Made by a program: the position numbers and the translations under genes. The notes under the pieces are model-generated. The model saw only the letters and a list, made by a program, of their open reading frames with translations. It ran no database searches and was not told the origin of the DNA. 64,000 nucleotides of DNA from Ciona intestinalis (taxonomy: Eukaryota; Chordata; Ascidiacea; Phlebobranchia; Cionidae). Of this stretch, positions 36,271 through 47,636 are shown in pieces (position 1 is the first letter of the stretch; each line of letters begins with the position of its first letter). Where the stretch lies: positions 7,408,512 through 7,472,511 of the forward strand of contig NC_020166.2 of the NCBI RefSeq assembly GCF_000224145.3. The letters run 5' to 3'.

Positions 36271-38811
36271 ATGAATGGTACTTTGGTTGAAGATAGTTTA
36301 CCCGACGGGGAAGTTAAAGCTAATGCTTCCATGCAACTTACAGACGAAGTACAGAGCGTTTTAAACTCCGTTTTTCCAAGTACAAACCCGTTGGAGCAAT
36401 CAGACTTCGACGTTGTTCGTTACATTAATGAACTCTTTCCAACTGAACAGTCTTTATCAAACATTGATGATGTGGTGAACCGAGTTGAAGCGAAAATTAC
36501 TCAAGTGGATCATGATATAAAGACTGCTGTTCGAAGACAGACAACAGCGGGTATAGATGGGCAAGCTTCTCTGGAAGAAGCACAAACTGCTATTCATGAG
36601 TTGTTTGCGAAGATTAAAAACATAAAAGATCGTGCTGAACAGTCGGAACAGATGGTGAAAGAAATAACTAGGGACATCAAGCAACTTGATCTGGCAAAAA
36701 GGAATCTTACACAGGCCATAACAACTCATAATCATCTACATATGTTGATGAGTGGGGTGGAAACGCTTCAAAACTTGACAAGAAAACGTCAGTTTGCTGA
36801 AGCTGGGAGTCTTCTGCAAGGAGTCCTAAACGTGATGGAGCACTTTAGCAAATACAAAGCTATTCCTACTGTGCGTGATCTTGCTACCAGAGTTGATGAT
36901 TTAAAAGCAGATATGACACGACTGGTTCTGGCTGAATTTGAATCTGCGTTTACAATATCTCAAGGTAAAGCTGGAATCAACCCTGTGGTTCTACGTGAGG
37001 CTTGCGATGTGGCCGACGTTTTAGATCCAGGCGTGAAGAGAGAACTTTTGGGTAAATTCATCAAGAACCAACTTACAGAGTACCAGGTGTTATTCGAAGC
37101 AACACAAGATGTAGCTTGGTTGGATAAAATTGATCGCCGATACGCTTGGGTTAAAAGGGTACTTATTGATTTTGAGGACAAGNNNNNGAAAATCTTCCCT
37201 ACCAAGTGGGAGGTTTCGGAACGCATCGCTGTTGAGTTCTGTTACATCACAAACAAGGATCTGGGCAACCTGATGCAGCGGAGAGCGCAAGAAATTGATG
37301 TCAAACTTCTGCTCTTTGCTATTCAAAGAACAACAAATTTTGAAACTTTGCTGGCGAAGCGTTTGTCGGGGAATACATTAAGGGAAAATTTAAAGCATGT
37401 CGTTAAACTGGCAGTCAAGGAGAATAAGGTGGAGTCAACAAACCCATTTCTTGAAGATGAAAACAGTGAATCCGAAACTGAAGCTCCAGCTGCAGAACCT
37501 GAGAAAATGAAAGAAGTTGAGAATCCTTTTATTAAATTGATATCCAGCTGTTTTGAGCCATACCTTTATATCTACATTGAATCTCAAGACAGAAATCTTT
37601 CAGAACTTATAGCTAAGTTTCAAGAAGATTTCCAAGTTCAATGCCAACAAATGAAAGCCAACAGCTTGAATGTGGAAAGTGGAGTTCTATCAAGCTGCGC
37701 TGACTTATTTGTGTATTACAAGAAGTGCATGGTTCAATGCTCTCAGTTAAGTACTGGGAAACCAATGTTAGATTTAAGCTTGTTGTTTAAAAAGTACCTA
37801 AAAGAATATGCTTCACGGATTTTGTCCGGCAATCTTCCCAAATCAACAACCAACACAGCTCTTAGTGGGAACATAACATTCTCAACTGTCACTAACTTGT
37901 TAAAGGAAACTGCAAGCTTAAAGGAAGTTGCTGAACCCAGCAGACTTAGCAGTGGTGAACTGACCCTGACTTGTTCTATTTTAACTACAGCAGATTACTG
38001 TTTGGAAACCAGTGAACAACTTGAGACAAAATTAAAGGAAAAAGTTGATGCAGCGTTGGTAACTAATATTGATTTCTCAGAAGAGAAGTCAGTTTTTAGC
38101 TCCGTAATTTCAAGCTGCATACAACTCCTTGTGCAAGATTTAGAGACCGCCTGTGAGCCTCCATTGGCCGCTATGTCCAAAGTCTTCTGGACATCAGTTG
38201 AGCACGTTGGAGACCAGAGTGCTTACGTCACTGCTATCACTTCCCATATCAAACAAACCGTGCCGACAGTTCGTGCAAATTTATCTTCAGCCCGTAAGTA
38301 TTTCACCCAATTCTGCATCAAGTTCGTCAACTCTTTCATTCCGAGATTCATCAGTTCTTTGTACAAATGCAAGCCCATTGGCACTGTAGGTGCAGAGCAG
38401 CTTCTTCTTGACACTCACTCCTTGAAAACGATTCTTCTCGACCTCCCTTCAATCTTTTCCCAAGTAGCGCGAAAGCCACCCACCTCCTACACAAAGATTG
38501 TGGTAAAAGGAATGACGAAGGCAGAGATGCTCCTCAAAGTAGTAATGACTCCTCACGAGCCCGCATCCAATTTCGTTGCAAGTTGTCTTCGACTTCTTGT
38601 CGACCCAGATCAAGATACATTCCAGAAAATTCTTGAGATGAAAGGTTTGAGAAAAATTGAACAAGCGTCTATCCTTGAAGCTTTTAGGGCTCAAGTTCCC
38701 ACCCATAATTATTCCTCTGCCACATTAAATGCTTCCACAACATCTAATGGTGATACAGACTCCATGTCCAGGATTCGAAAATTAGAAAAATTAATCAAAA
38801 AACGTCTCTAG
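36271..38811 (+). CDS. COG4: COG4, conserved oligomeric Golgi complex subunit 4
   Basis: An uninterrupted 846-codon frame from ATGAATGGTACT to TAG. The N-terminal third (residues 75-230) has heptad coiled-coil character ([40 protein letters not shown]). That is the COG4 N-terminal helical region that assembles with lobe A partners COG2 and COG3. The centre and C-terminus match the COG4 fold ([56 protein letters not shown]). The complex tethers retrograde vesicles at the Golgi and interacts with SNAREs and SM proteins (family knowledge). It is somewhat longer than the ~785 aa human protein, mainly from an N-terminal extension and an acidic insert near residues 390-420. It is intronless in the coding part, unlike most neighbours. 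Five N at 37183-37187 hide residues 305-306, and the frame is kept. Confidence 0.93.
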   Translation: MNGTLVEDSLPDGEVKANASMQLTDEVQSVLNSVFPSTNPLEQSDFDVVRYINELFPTEQSLSNIDDVVNRVEAKITQVDHDIKTAVRRQTTAGIDGQASLEEAQTAIHELFAKIKNIKDRAEQSEQMVKEITRDIKQLDLAKRNLTQAITTHNHLHMLMSGVETLQNLTRKRQFAEAGSLLQGVLNVMEHFSKYKAIPTVRDLATRVDDLKADMTRLVLAEFESAFTISQGKAGINPVVLREACDVADVLDPGVKRELLGKFIKNQLTEYQVLFEATQDVAWLDKIDRRYAWVKRVLIDFEDKXXKIFPTKWEVSERIAVEFCYITNKDLGNLMQRRAQEIDVKLLLFAIQRTTNFETLLAKRLSGNTLRENLKHVVKLAVKENKVESTNPFLEDENSESETEAPAAEPEKMKEVENPFIKLISSCFEPYLYIYIESQDRNLSELIAKFQEDFQVQCQQMKANSLNVESGVLSSCADLFVYYKKCMVQCSQLSTGKPMLDLSLLFKKYLKEYASRILSGNLPKSTTNTALSGNITFSTVTNLLKETASLKEVAEPSRLSSGELTLTCSILTTADYCLETSEQLETKLKEKVDAALVTNIDFSEEKSVFSSVISSCIQLLVQDLETACEPPLAAMSKVFWTSVEHVGDQSAYVTAITSHIKQTVPTVRANLSSARKYFTQFCIKFVNSFIPRFISSLYKCKPIGTVGAEQLLLDTHSLKTILLDLPSIFSQVARKPPTSYTKIVVKGMTKAEMLLKVVMTPHEPASNFVASCLRLLVDPDQDTFQKILEMKGLRKIEQASILEAFRAQVPTHNYSSATLNASTTSNGDTDSMSRIRKLEKLIKKRL
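37183..37187. other. Five unresolved bases inside COG4
   Basis: A run of 5 N in the coding sequence. The frame on both sides agrees only if five bases really are missing. Confidence 1.
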
Positions 38812-41800
38812 ATGTTCTTACACCATATATTATGACCAATTAACAACATTGATTTGTAATAAACTGTTCATTCATGTATGGTACCTGTCACCTGTGTAAA
38901 TAATCATTGTGCTTTATGTGTATCTTTCATGTTTATTTAATTATGTTATTTTTTCGCACACATAGATGTCTCATAAATTTATTTAAAAAAAGTTAAATTA
39001 ATATGGGTCAAAAGAATGTTTGATTCCCGCCCATGTATTTTATCAGTGAACTGGTGTGCAATACATTTTAAGTAGGTTGTATTGTACTATTGTATATCTA
39101 CCAAATATTCATTGTACCCATTAACTGTACGAAGCTGTATTTAACATATGGCTGTATTGCCAATGTATAAACTGCTTGTGCATCTGCTCGTATGGTATGA
39201 TGAGTAAATAGAATTTAACATTTATGTATTGATAATGTTTGGAAAAATCATATTTTTATAATAGTAAGACTGATACCGATGTAGCTTCATGTCGTTTCAA
39301 CTACCGTAAAATCACATATTGGCGCTGCGTGGTAAAGTATATACTGGTTGGTAATTGATATTACTAGCGTGCGGTTTTACGTTCTGGATCTATTCACCAC
39401 ACCCTAGCGCTGGCGAGTTACACTAACTTGGAATAATAGTCTGGTCCCATATTTAAAATTTACGTTGGGAAACCTTTAGCACATAACATCCAAATGTTCT
39501 GATCGTGTTTTAAACAATTAACAACGGTCTGTGGGAGCCGACAAGATACGGTTTTATAATTCTTTGAATTTTCTTTGAATGTTTACTAAAAATCGGGCGA
39601 GAAAAAAGATTTAAACGGTGTCCCATATTCCACCACTTTACTATATCTCGGTGTTTTCATTGCTTGTGTGTTTTCTGAATATGATCCAAAGATAAGATAC
39701 CCTACTATAAATTATAATTTTCTTATTGACGTCGTTAAATTCCCATTTGACAGAAATTACAACTTTGGTAAATTGAATAGATATGATTAGTTTCTCGCTA
39801 ATATTTAAGTGTCTCGAACCTAATGGATTTAACACGCTGGTCACTAATGGATTGCCTTAATTGACCGTCATGTCTACAACTCCTATAAAAAGCATATCCA
39901 GGTGCGGGCACAGGACCAGCCGTTGGACATGACTTTACCACCCAAGAGGCCATAAATGACCAAAGTAGTCAAATTACAGAAAGTACGTCCCTGTTCGGCC
40001 GACTGTTACAGTAAAATCATTGAAAAAATGAAACATTGTTGCACATCCTGTACGAAGCAAAAATATCCCTTACTGGTCGACTAACTGTCGCCTGTTTATT
40101 TAAAGAAGGATTAAAACCTAAACGACGCTTAAACAAACAACAGATTCTCCCCTCAAGTCCAGCGTTTTCGTAACAAGATGTTGTTCGTGACTTTTCACCT
40201 CATTTCCTGGGCGCATACAGGGCATGTACTTGAGCAGTTATAGTCGCTGACACTTGGCCTTGAACCTTTTAAAACGAAGGTCCAGCAGCCAACGAAAGTT
40301 CGTTTTACCTCAATGTCTTGTCCATCTATAGTTGCGAATGGGGCAATACAGCTTTCAAAGATGTAGAACATCTGTGTATAAGTTTAGAACACTTTGTTTT
40401 ATTTTTTCAATCCCTTTAATTTTTTTTTTGCTTTTAAAGAAAGACGTCATTATGTCAAGTGCTGAATTACGTCATCATCATAATAACCAAGAATAAATGA
40501 CGTATTCGAAATTTAAATGTTTTTATTTTGACTGACGTGCAATGCGTCATTTTAGTATGCTATTTTTTAGTCTTGCAGTAACGTAATGGATACACAGGGA
40601 CCTTGTGGTAAATTGTGAGTTAGACGCTTTTGGATTTGCTCCAAAATGCCAAATAGGAGCAAACATGTTGTCATTAATACACCGAGTAATCTTGTTTCGA
40701 AACCATATGTACATATATTGTTATTGTGCTTGTGAAAATGCTGTTGTTTTTACGCACGCCCCTAGGATTACCATGTTTTCATAACACAGCTTAGAATCTA
40801 AGAAAATCCTATTTCCTAAAATCTCATTATCTTAATAAAGTCTTGTCATCCGACTTTAACAAGACACCGATTTATTCAAATGATTTTATTTAGGAAATTG
40901 TGTTTTTTAAAAAAAACAGCAATTGATAAAACAACATGTCCACGACAAAAATTTTGAATTGGCAACGAGTATAACCTTAGATGGTGAAATAACACTTTTA
41001 ACGCATTTAAAATTACGAAAATAAATGCTATCGAAAAGAGCACATTTCGCAATTTTGTTCAAAAGTTCAATTTGTAGGTGATCAGCAAAACGAAAACGTA
41101 AGCTATGTCTTGTGTAGGACTACGTGTAAACTTGTTAAATTGGCACGATTTTGATTTTATCTCGTATTTGCCGCTAACGGGGCGTTAAAAAGTCAAGGTC
41201 GAAAGGGCGTCAGTTTTAAAATGGGAAACTTAGACTTTGAGTTTTGTGGTTCGCTGTTGGAAGGAGTTTGTTTGTTTACAAGAAACACGAAACCAGCAAG
41301 TTGAGTTTTACTGTTTAAGCCAGACTTAGCAGTTACGTGCACGATAACCAATCAGTGAACCTGATAGCCTGTACGGTGAACTACTAGTTAACCGGCTTCG
41401 ACTCATTTATCGGCAGGGTCATCTTCCGACGCCAGACTTGTGGTTAAGTGACGGCCCTAAAATCTTTTTGACCAACGCGGGGTCACGAGGTGGACGTTTT
41501 AGGAAGGCCACGCTTTAAAAACTCATACCATCGGCCATTTAGCTAAGTATTCCCATTCGTGCTATAAGTATGGTTACAGTTGCGAATCGTTCTTTCAAGT
41601 CGCAAAAAAGTCTAGCGAGGGTAAGATGGACCGTCTCTTCAAGGGGTCAACGCCAAAGTCAGCGACTGGAATTGTTCAAGAACAAATCCTATCTGGGCAG
41701 GAAATGAGGTCACAGGTCGCGGGGTCTAGGCAATGCATCATGGGCGAACTGACACGCACGAGACACGCTATGTGGCATTGAACACAACGGAGTTATATTG

Positions 41801-42064
41801 GCTCTTTATATTTTGCAACCTCGATACGGCATGTCATGATAAATGTGGCGTCTGCTTTGGCAATGTCGGAAAATTCATTTATCTACCGTCTAACCAGCGG
41901 AATGCAGCGTTTGCTCTGTTCGACGTCGAGCAAAGCGCAAATACAAGTGCAAAGTGCGGAACTTATAAATTTCGGGGTGTCGTGCTGTATGTCAGCGCGA
42001 TGAGCCTCTCTGCTCTATTACAGACTCCTTCTCCGTAGCTAGGGCAATCAGATTGCTCTGTTTG
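38812..42064. other. Intergenic region, COG4 3'UTR to FoxL2 3' side
   Basis: COG4 poly(A) signal AATAAA occurs near 38857. One MITE lies near 39455-39650. The rest is unique AT-rich DNA, turning more GC-rich from 41150 toward the forkhead gene. No supported coding exon. Confidence 0.55.
39455..39650 (-). mobile_element. MITE, same family, reverse copy
   Basis: GATCGTGTTTTAAACAATTA, CGGTTTTATAATTCTTTGAA and the right end GGTGTCCCATATTCCACCAC match the family. The left end is degraded. Confidence 0.7.
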
Positions 42065-43858
42065 TTAGTGGTGTGCTTTCTCAGGCCAAGAATAACCTCC
42101 CGACTGAAGCATTGTATCACCCGGGTAATATGAAGGCGCCGCCATCGCGCACTGCGAGACAACGGGGCTCTCAGGTGGACTCTGCGGGGAATACTGGTAC
42201 CCGATCCCCGCAGAATGCCGCGCGGTTAGATGGGCCTGGTGGCCTGAGTTTATCGTTGCGCCGTAACCAGTCTGTAGTAAACCCGGCCCGACAGAACAGG
42301 CACTTCCATAGTAGGCTGGGTTAGTCGGCATATGCGGATGTGGCATCGCAATGTGTTCTGGATTAGTCGATCCGTCACTATAACTTCCAATATGAGGGTT
42401 ATGATGAGCTGCGTTCCAACTGTTGTAGCCGTAGTGGCCAAGATGATACTTAGCATGGTGAACCCCAAACTGAGCGTAAGGGTTATACACACCGTCCACG
42501 AACCCGAACATGGCAGCTCTGGTGTGATCCAACGCTGCAGACGCTGTAGGTCGGTAGGGCCTCTTCATTCGTCGTCGTCTCCTGTAGTTTCCATTCTCGA
42601 ACATATCTTCGCAATTCGAATCCAACATCCAGAAATTTCCTTTCCTCTCTCCGCCTCCCTCTCGCGGAACTTTTACGAAGCATTCGTTCAAACTGAGGTT
42701 ATGACGAATACTGTTCTGCCAACCCTTTCTGTTCTTTTCATAGAACGGAAACTTATCGACAATGTATTGATAGATGCCGGACAACGTGAGCTTTTTCTCA
42801 TTTGAGTCTCTGATTGCCATAGCAATAAGCGCCACGTAGCTGTATGGCGGTTTTTGGGTTCGGTTTTTCTCTGGGTCCTTTTCAGATGGTTTTTGTGATT
42901 TTGAGTTGTTGTTACCGTTGTTGTTGGAGTTGACGACAACAGCGTCGTTGTTTGTTGGCTTGGTCTTGTTAATAATCGATTTAGGGGAAGGTGCCTTGAC
43001 GAACTTAGGTGTTTCTGGTATTGGCTTTGTTCCTGTCTTTTCAGTTTTGAATTTAGTCTCAATTTTAGCAGTTTTTGCACCATTTTTACGGTTTGTCGAC
43101 TTGGAAGGGCTCGTTGTTGCCTTTGTTGAGGCGATTGATGGCTTCTCACATCCGTTTGGTAAATGATTGTTGGGAAGCCTCCTGTTTATTTCAGGCTTGT
43201 TAGTGTCTTGGTAAGGCTCGTTGTACATAGTGCAGGGTGGGTTGTTAGCGTGAGGGGTGTGGGTGGTGTCCGAGGTGGAGTGTACGTGACTTCCCTGGTT
43301 CACGGAGCAGTAGTTATCGGTCGGTTTCTCGTTACTTTGGTTGGAGTGTTGGTAGATGAACTTTGGTTGACCCAGTGTGTAATGGCTCGACTTGAGCGGC
43401 AGTGCCTGATAAGCGGGATTGAGACACGCGGTTTGATACGAAGACTTGGACAGGTCGCCATTAATGCGCTGGAACGCAGAGGGCGACGTATGGGTTGATA
43501 GGTTGTGTCGTGACAGCTCACAATGTGACGGACTGGTCGATTGCGGGGCAACTCTTTGGTATGGCGACGTTGGCACGTGGGTGTATTCAGCAGGCTCGTA
43601 ATATTTCTCCGCTTCGCAGTAACCGTCGTCCTGGTACTCCTGCTGTCGGCTGTATACTTGGGCAAAGGGCTCGCGGTAAGTTGGCTGTTCATCGTGGCGT
43701 TTCGCAAAGTTCAAGCCGCCAAGAGAAGGGCTGGTGATATGGCACTGTCCGTAATTTTCGGCGAGGTACGTTGACCTGTCATCGTACCCAATTTTGTGGT
43801 AGTGCTGAGCGTGACTTTCGCTTGGTCTGTGTACTGCGAGTCGATTGCTGTAATCCAT
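42065..43858 (-). CDS. FOXL2: FoxL2-like forkhead transcription factor
   Basis: A single-exon frame of 597 codons. The forkhead domain spans residues ~335-432: [100 protein letters not shown]. The [16 protein letters not shown] and [19 protein letters not shown] signatures are those of FOXL2, and FOXL2 is also single-exon in vertebrates. The N-terminal extension (~330 aa) is low complexity, rich in Ser, Thr, Asn, Lys, Tyr and Pro, and far longer than in vertebrate FOXL2. The C-terminus is rich in His, Gly and Tyr, with no poly-Ala tract. It binds DNA in the nucleus; FOXL2 acts in ovarian and craniofacial development in vertebrates, and the role here is not known from sequence. The first in-frame Met was taken as start. 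Confidence 0.88.
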   Translation of the reverse strand: MDYSNRLAVHRPSESHAQHYHKIGYDDRSTYLAENYGQCHITSPSLGGLNFAKRHDEQPTYREPFAQVYSRQQEYQDDGYCEAEKYYEPAEYTHVPTSPYQRVAPQSTSPSHCELSRHNLSTHTSPSAFQRINGDLSKSSYQTACLNPAYQALPLKSSHYTLGQPKFIYQHSNQSNEKPTDNYCSVNQGSHVHSTSDTTHTPHANNPPCTMYNEPYQDTNKPEINRRLPNNHLPNGCEKPSIASTKATTSPSKSTNRKNGAKTAKIETKFKTEKTGTKPIPETPKFVKAPSPKSIINKTKPTNNDAVVVNSNNNGNNNSKSQKPSEKDPEKNRTQKPPYSYVALIAMAIRDSNEKKLTLSGIYQYIVDKFPFYEKNRKGWQNSIRHNLSLNECFVKVPREGGGERKGNFWMLDSNCEDMFENGNYRRRRRMKRPYRPTASAALDHTRAAMFGFVDGVYNPYAQFGVHHAKYHLGHYGYNSWNAAHHNPHIGSYSDGSTNPEHIAMPHPHMPTNPAYYGSACSVGPGLLQTGYGATINSGHQAHLTARHSAGIGYQYSPQSPPESPVVSQCAMAAPSYYPGDTMLQSGGYSWPEKAHH

Positions 43859-45859
43859 GGCAGGGCTGTTGTTTATATACAGCTAACCGATCTGCAATGG
43901 AGAATGTATGGGTGTTGATGTTCAGTAAAATATATAGATATGCTGTTGAAATATCTCAAAGGCACAAAATACATGGTGGTCTCCAAACAACAGCAATGGT
44001 ATACTGCTGGAATAAACAACAGTAGACATTTTGTATTAGGGCTAACCAATCTATTCGTTGCCTTTATCTCAAAAAAAGCTCCCGCCATTTATGTTTCCTG
44101 ATGTTAAAGTAGACCCGGTAGCTATTGTTGTCTTTAAACATTATAGCGGCACAATTATCCCGCCGCTTTTTAGTCGCTTTCAAAATGGTCGCACAGTACG
44201 TTCACCGTCACGGACACAGCGCATATAGCCAGCGAGGTAAAATAGTTTCATAAAAATTACCAAGCGTTTTGGAGCGGTTTTATATTTTGATACACCTTGC
44301 TTCTTAGGCCACAAAATGGCAACATTCCGTGTGCGGAGCGCCCCGTTTCCGCAGCGCGAACGCGTCCGTAATCTTCTAATGAAGATCGACAGCGCCTCGT
44401 AGTCATTTATACCGAGAACTTCCATTACCTTTCCAAATCATGCGAACGATGAACGTGTTTTGTTTGGGAACCGAGCGCGAAGCTCGCTCGATTCAGCGGT
44501 TCGGTTGAGGGTCGCTACAATTATGAAGGTATTCCTTTAAAGAACTCATGCCCTCGGCACAGCCAAGTGAAATTTGCGAATCGCGGCCAGCTAGAATTGG
44601 ATTTTTGGCAACGGAATATACAAGTGCTCACCGCTCTTCCGTTATACAAATTCAACTGCCACTCGCGAAACGATTTGGGGGTTCCAGTGTTACCGCGACG
44701 GAAATAACAATTTTAACCTTTGGTTTGTGAACGAATACAAAAGGTAATTGGGTTTACGAACTAAAACTATTTTTATCAAACGACAATTTTACCAAACGTA
44801 TACCAAGTTTCCGGTATTTTTTCAACAGGCATGGTAACAAAAATGTTCTATATAAGAAACGTTGTTCACTTTTCGATTTTTTGACTATAGATTATGCACC
44901 CCGGCGGTCAAGTATTTGATTCTAAAACAACACAGGCAACCCTGGACCGCCTCGGGTCTTGACAGGAAACAGAGGTGCCTACGTTTGACTTGTAGTGGGG
45001 GCTAATTAAGAGCCGTGCTCATCCCTGCCAAGTGAATGCTGCCCTCGACCCCAAAATGACCGCTTGAATGAAAGTGTAAGGACCCACAGACGTGGGCGTT
45101 TACCAGTTCAAAACCAGCTAATCAAATTATTGAAGAATTAATGTCATAACTTGGCGTTTTTTTGACGCTTTGGTAACAAAAGCTGAAATTATCTGCAGAG
45201 TAGTCCGATTTCGTGGAAAATAATTTTAACTTCGCCAGTTACGTAAGAAATATTAGCTTACTAATGTAACGGTTCAGGAATATTGCGATTTTTTTGGAAT
45301 TTTTCCCGCGTTCGGTTTTCGATGTGACATAAACATCTTATAAAACCACAAGCAACCATGGTACGACGTCGGGTTACTTATTTATCAAACACAAAAGTCG
45401 CTTCACGCCCGAAATCCGTTTCATATGAGCTATTTGAACGCTATTCTTTCGCCAACAGACCCCAAACCCACATACCCTACTCAACCCTTTACCCCCAAAC
45501 CAAGGCGCCTGTGGGCCAGAACGTGATATTGAAAATTCGCCACAAGCACGAACTGTCAATACGACAGCGGTTTCGGGCCCAAGATATCGCTCCACGCCGC
45601 TGTGCTAATGAACTATAAAAAGTATCAACGCTAACTTTCGACTTCTTTCGTCATTTCAGCCATACCACGCTGCTACAATGATGATGAGGTTACGGGTTTT
45701 CGAATCGGTTTCAGTCGATGATATCACCGAGTACGCTTTCCGTGGAGCTCGCTGTTACAGTATGTAGCTTTATTACTCTCTATAATACAAATATGCCGTG
45801 GTAAAAATTACTCCTTTATCCAAAGTTACCGTTTTCAAACTCTGCATATTAGCGACAAT

Positions 45860-46050
45860 GGTATAGTACATCTTTGGGAAGATGTAGCACATAATGTTTA
45901 AATGCCCTGTTCGTATTTTAAACAATTAACAATGGTCTATGAGAGTCGTAAGGATACGGTTTTATAATTCTTCGAATGTTCTTTGTTAACCACTAAATGG
46001 GACGAGAAAATAGAATGCAAATGTGTTCCATATACCCCACTCTATACTAT
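45860..46050 (-). mobile_element. MITE, same family
   Basis: TATTTTAAACAATTAACAAT, GAGAGTCGTAAGGATACGG and AAATGGGACGAGAAAATAGA match the family in reverse. The ends are degraded (GGTATAGTACATCTTTGGGA; CCATATACCCCACTC). Confidence 0.75.
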
Positions 46051-46969
46051 GTATGTTGGACCACACGTTAGTATGTGGTTGCTCTTTTTAAATAACTTTG
46101 TAAGCGTATCCGTAATGTCATTAGTTTCAGTTTGCCTTCTCGTTACACACCGTTCGTACCCGGTCAAATCTTTTGTTCGCAAACTGAGCTCAAAAATCTC
46201 CGTCAAATATTTTAATGAAATTTGAGAGCGGCGTTCGCGATTCAAAACGGGTTGGGTTTAAAGCAACTGTATCGGCCAATCAGAATTGCGATAGGGCGTG
46301 ACGTAACATAGGACTTGACTGTTGGGTGGCCGATTTTAATTTTCATTTTTTTCGCCAGATTTTTCGCACTTTGTTCTTTTGTTTTAACATTTTGTAATAA
46401 ATACGATGCGTTTGTTGTTTTGTGTCATACTTGGAGTTATAACCATAATGCGGCGCGCGCTGGCGTGCAGCCAAAGTGGCAGGTGGCACTAAGCTGTGCT
46501 TGTTTAGCGTCCGTGTTAAGTTAACGCACAAGAAAGTAAACAAAAGTCAGGGGTCACAACTGGTTTTGGGGGTGAGCACTTAGTGGCGTGCTGCTCGCGG
46601 GACGCCGGGGACGAGAAAAAAACGAAGATGAATTGATTTGAAAGTAAACACGAAAATCCTTCCCCTAGTGCATCGCTAACAACCCGACAGCTGTATCCAT
46701 TCTAAAATTTTTAAAACGAAAAATTTCGACGACTAGAAGCGAAACGGATTCCTGTACGCTAAGTGTTTTACTTTCCGGGTATAGAGCATATACGACTTTT
46801 ATACCAGTTAAGTTGGGCTGTGTTTTACTCTCGAAATGATTCAAACACTTAACTGTTCATTACAAACTAAAGTAATTTTACTCTACCTTTAAAATTTATA
46901 ATTCAAAATAAAATGCGGCAATAATCTTTTTTTGTATGTAGGTACATCAACAGTATGTTGTTTATACTT

Positions 46970-47188
46970 ATAGTGGGGTGGGGAAAATGGTACACCTTTT
47001 CATAGTATTTTTTTTCTACCAATTTGGTAGTATACAAAGAACATTCAAAGAATTCTAAAACAGTATTCTCACGACTCCCACAGACCGTTGTTAATTGTTT
47101 AAAAAACGATCGGGTTGTTTGGATATTTAGGTTGTTTGGATATATTTATGTGCTAAATAGATGCCCCATCTTCCACCAATAATATAGC
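46970..47188 (+). mobile_element. MITE, same family, with small internal duplication
   Basis: TATAGTGGGGTGGGGAAAAT, then CTCACGACTCCCACAGACCG. Near 47115-47150 the words GGTTGTTTGGATAT occur twice in tandem. The right end is GCCCCATCTTCCACC. Confidence 0.8.
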
Positions 47189-47434
47189 GACTTGCCAACT
47201 TATGCTTATTTGTTCGGAATAAATATAATACCAAAACATAAAACAAATGTTACCGTTATTACTTTGTTTTTCAAACGTAATTTTTGTTTATTTTTCAAAT
47301 CTCAAGCTATAAACATAAATTCAATATTGATATTCAATATGAACAATTTTTAACAAGGATTTTTGTCAATAATTAAGATTAACTGTCGGTTGCCATCAAT
47401 TAGATATAGCATGGCCTACTCAGTAGGCCATGGA

Positions 47435-47636
47435 TATAGTAGGGCGGGGAAGATGGGACACCTTCTTGTTCAATTTTTTTTTGATCTATAGTTGCTAGTA
47501 AACAAAGATCATTAAAAAAATTATAAAACCGTATACTCACGACTCCCATAGACCGTTGTTAATTTAAAAAAAAAACACGATTAGAATATTCGGATATTAT
47601 GTGTGAAAACTGTCCCATCTTCCCCACCCTACTATA
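47435..47636 (+). mobile_element. MITE, same family, well preserved
   Basis: Left end TAGTAGGGCGGGGAAGATGG and right end CTGTCCCATCTTCCCCACCC form long inverted ends. The core CACGACTCCCATAGACCGTT is intact. Confidence 0.88.

Noticed and set aside
41733-42038. 101-codon plus-strand frame beside the FoxL2 3' end
   Set aside because: Cysteine-containing and superficially protein-like, but it has no recognisable domain, no splice signals and no neighbours in phase.
43871-43878. TATA-like word just upstream of the FoxL2 start codon
   Set aside because: At about 13 bp from the ATG it would place transcription start inside the ORF, with no good downstream Met for over 200 codons. Probably chance.
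45358-45618. 86-codon plus-strand frame in the gene-poor interval
   Set aside because: No domain, no splice context, and an overlapping open frame on the other strand. Kept as part of the possible regulatory DNA.
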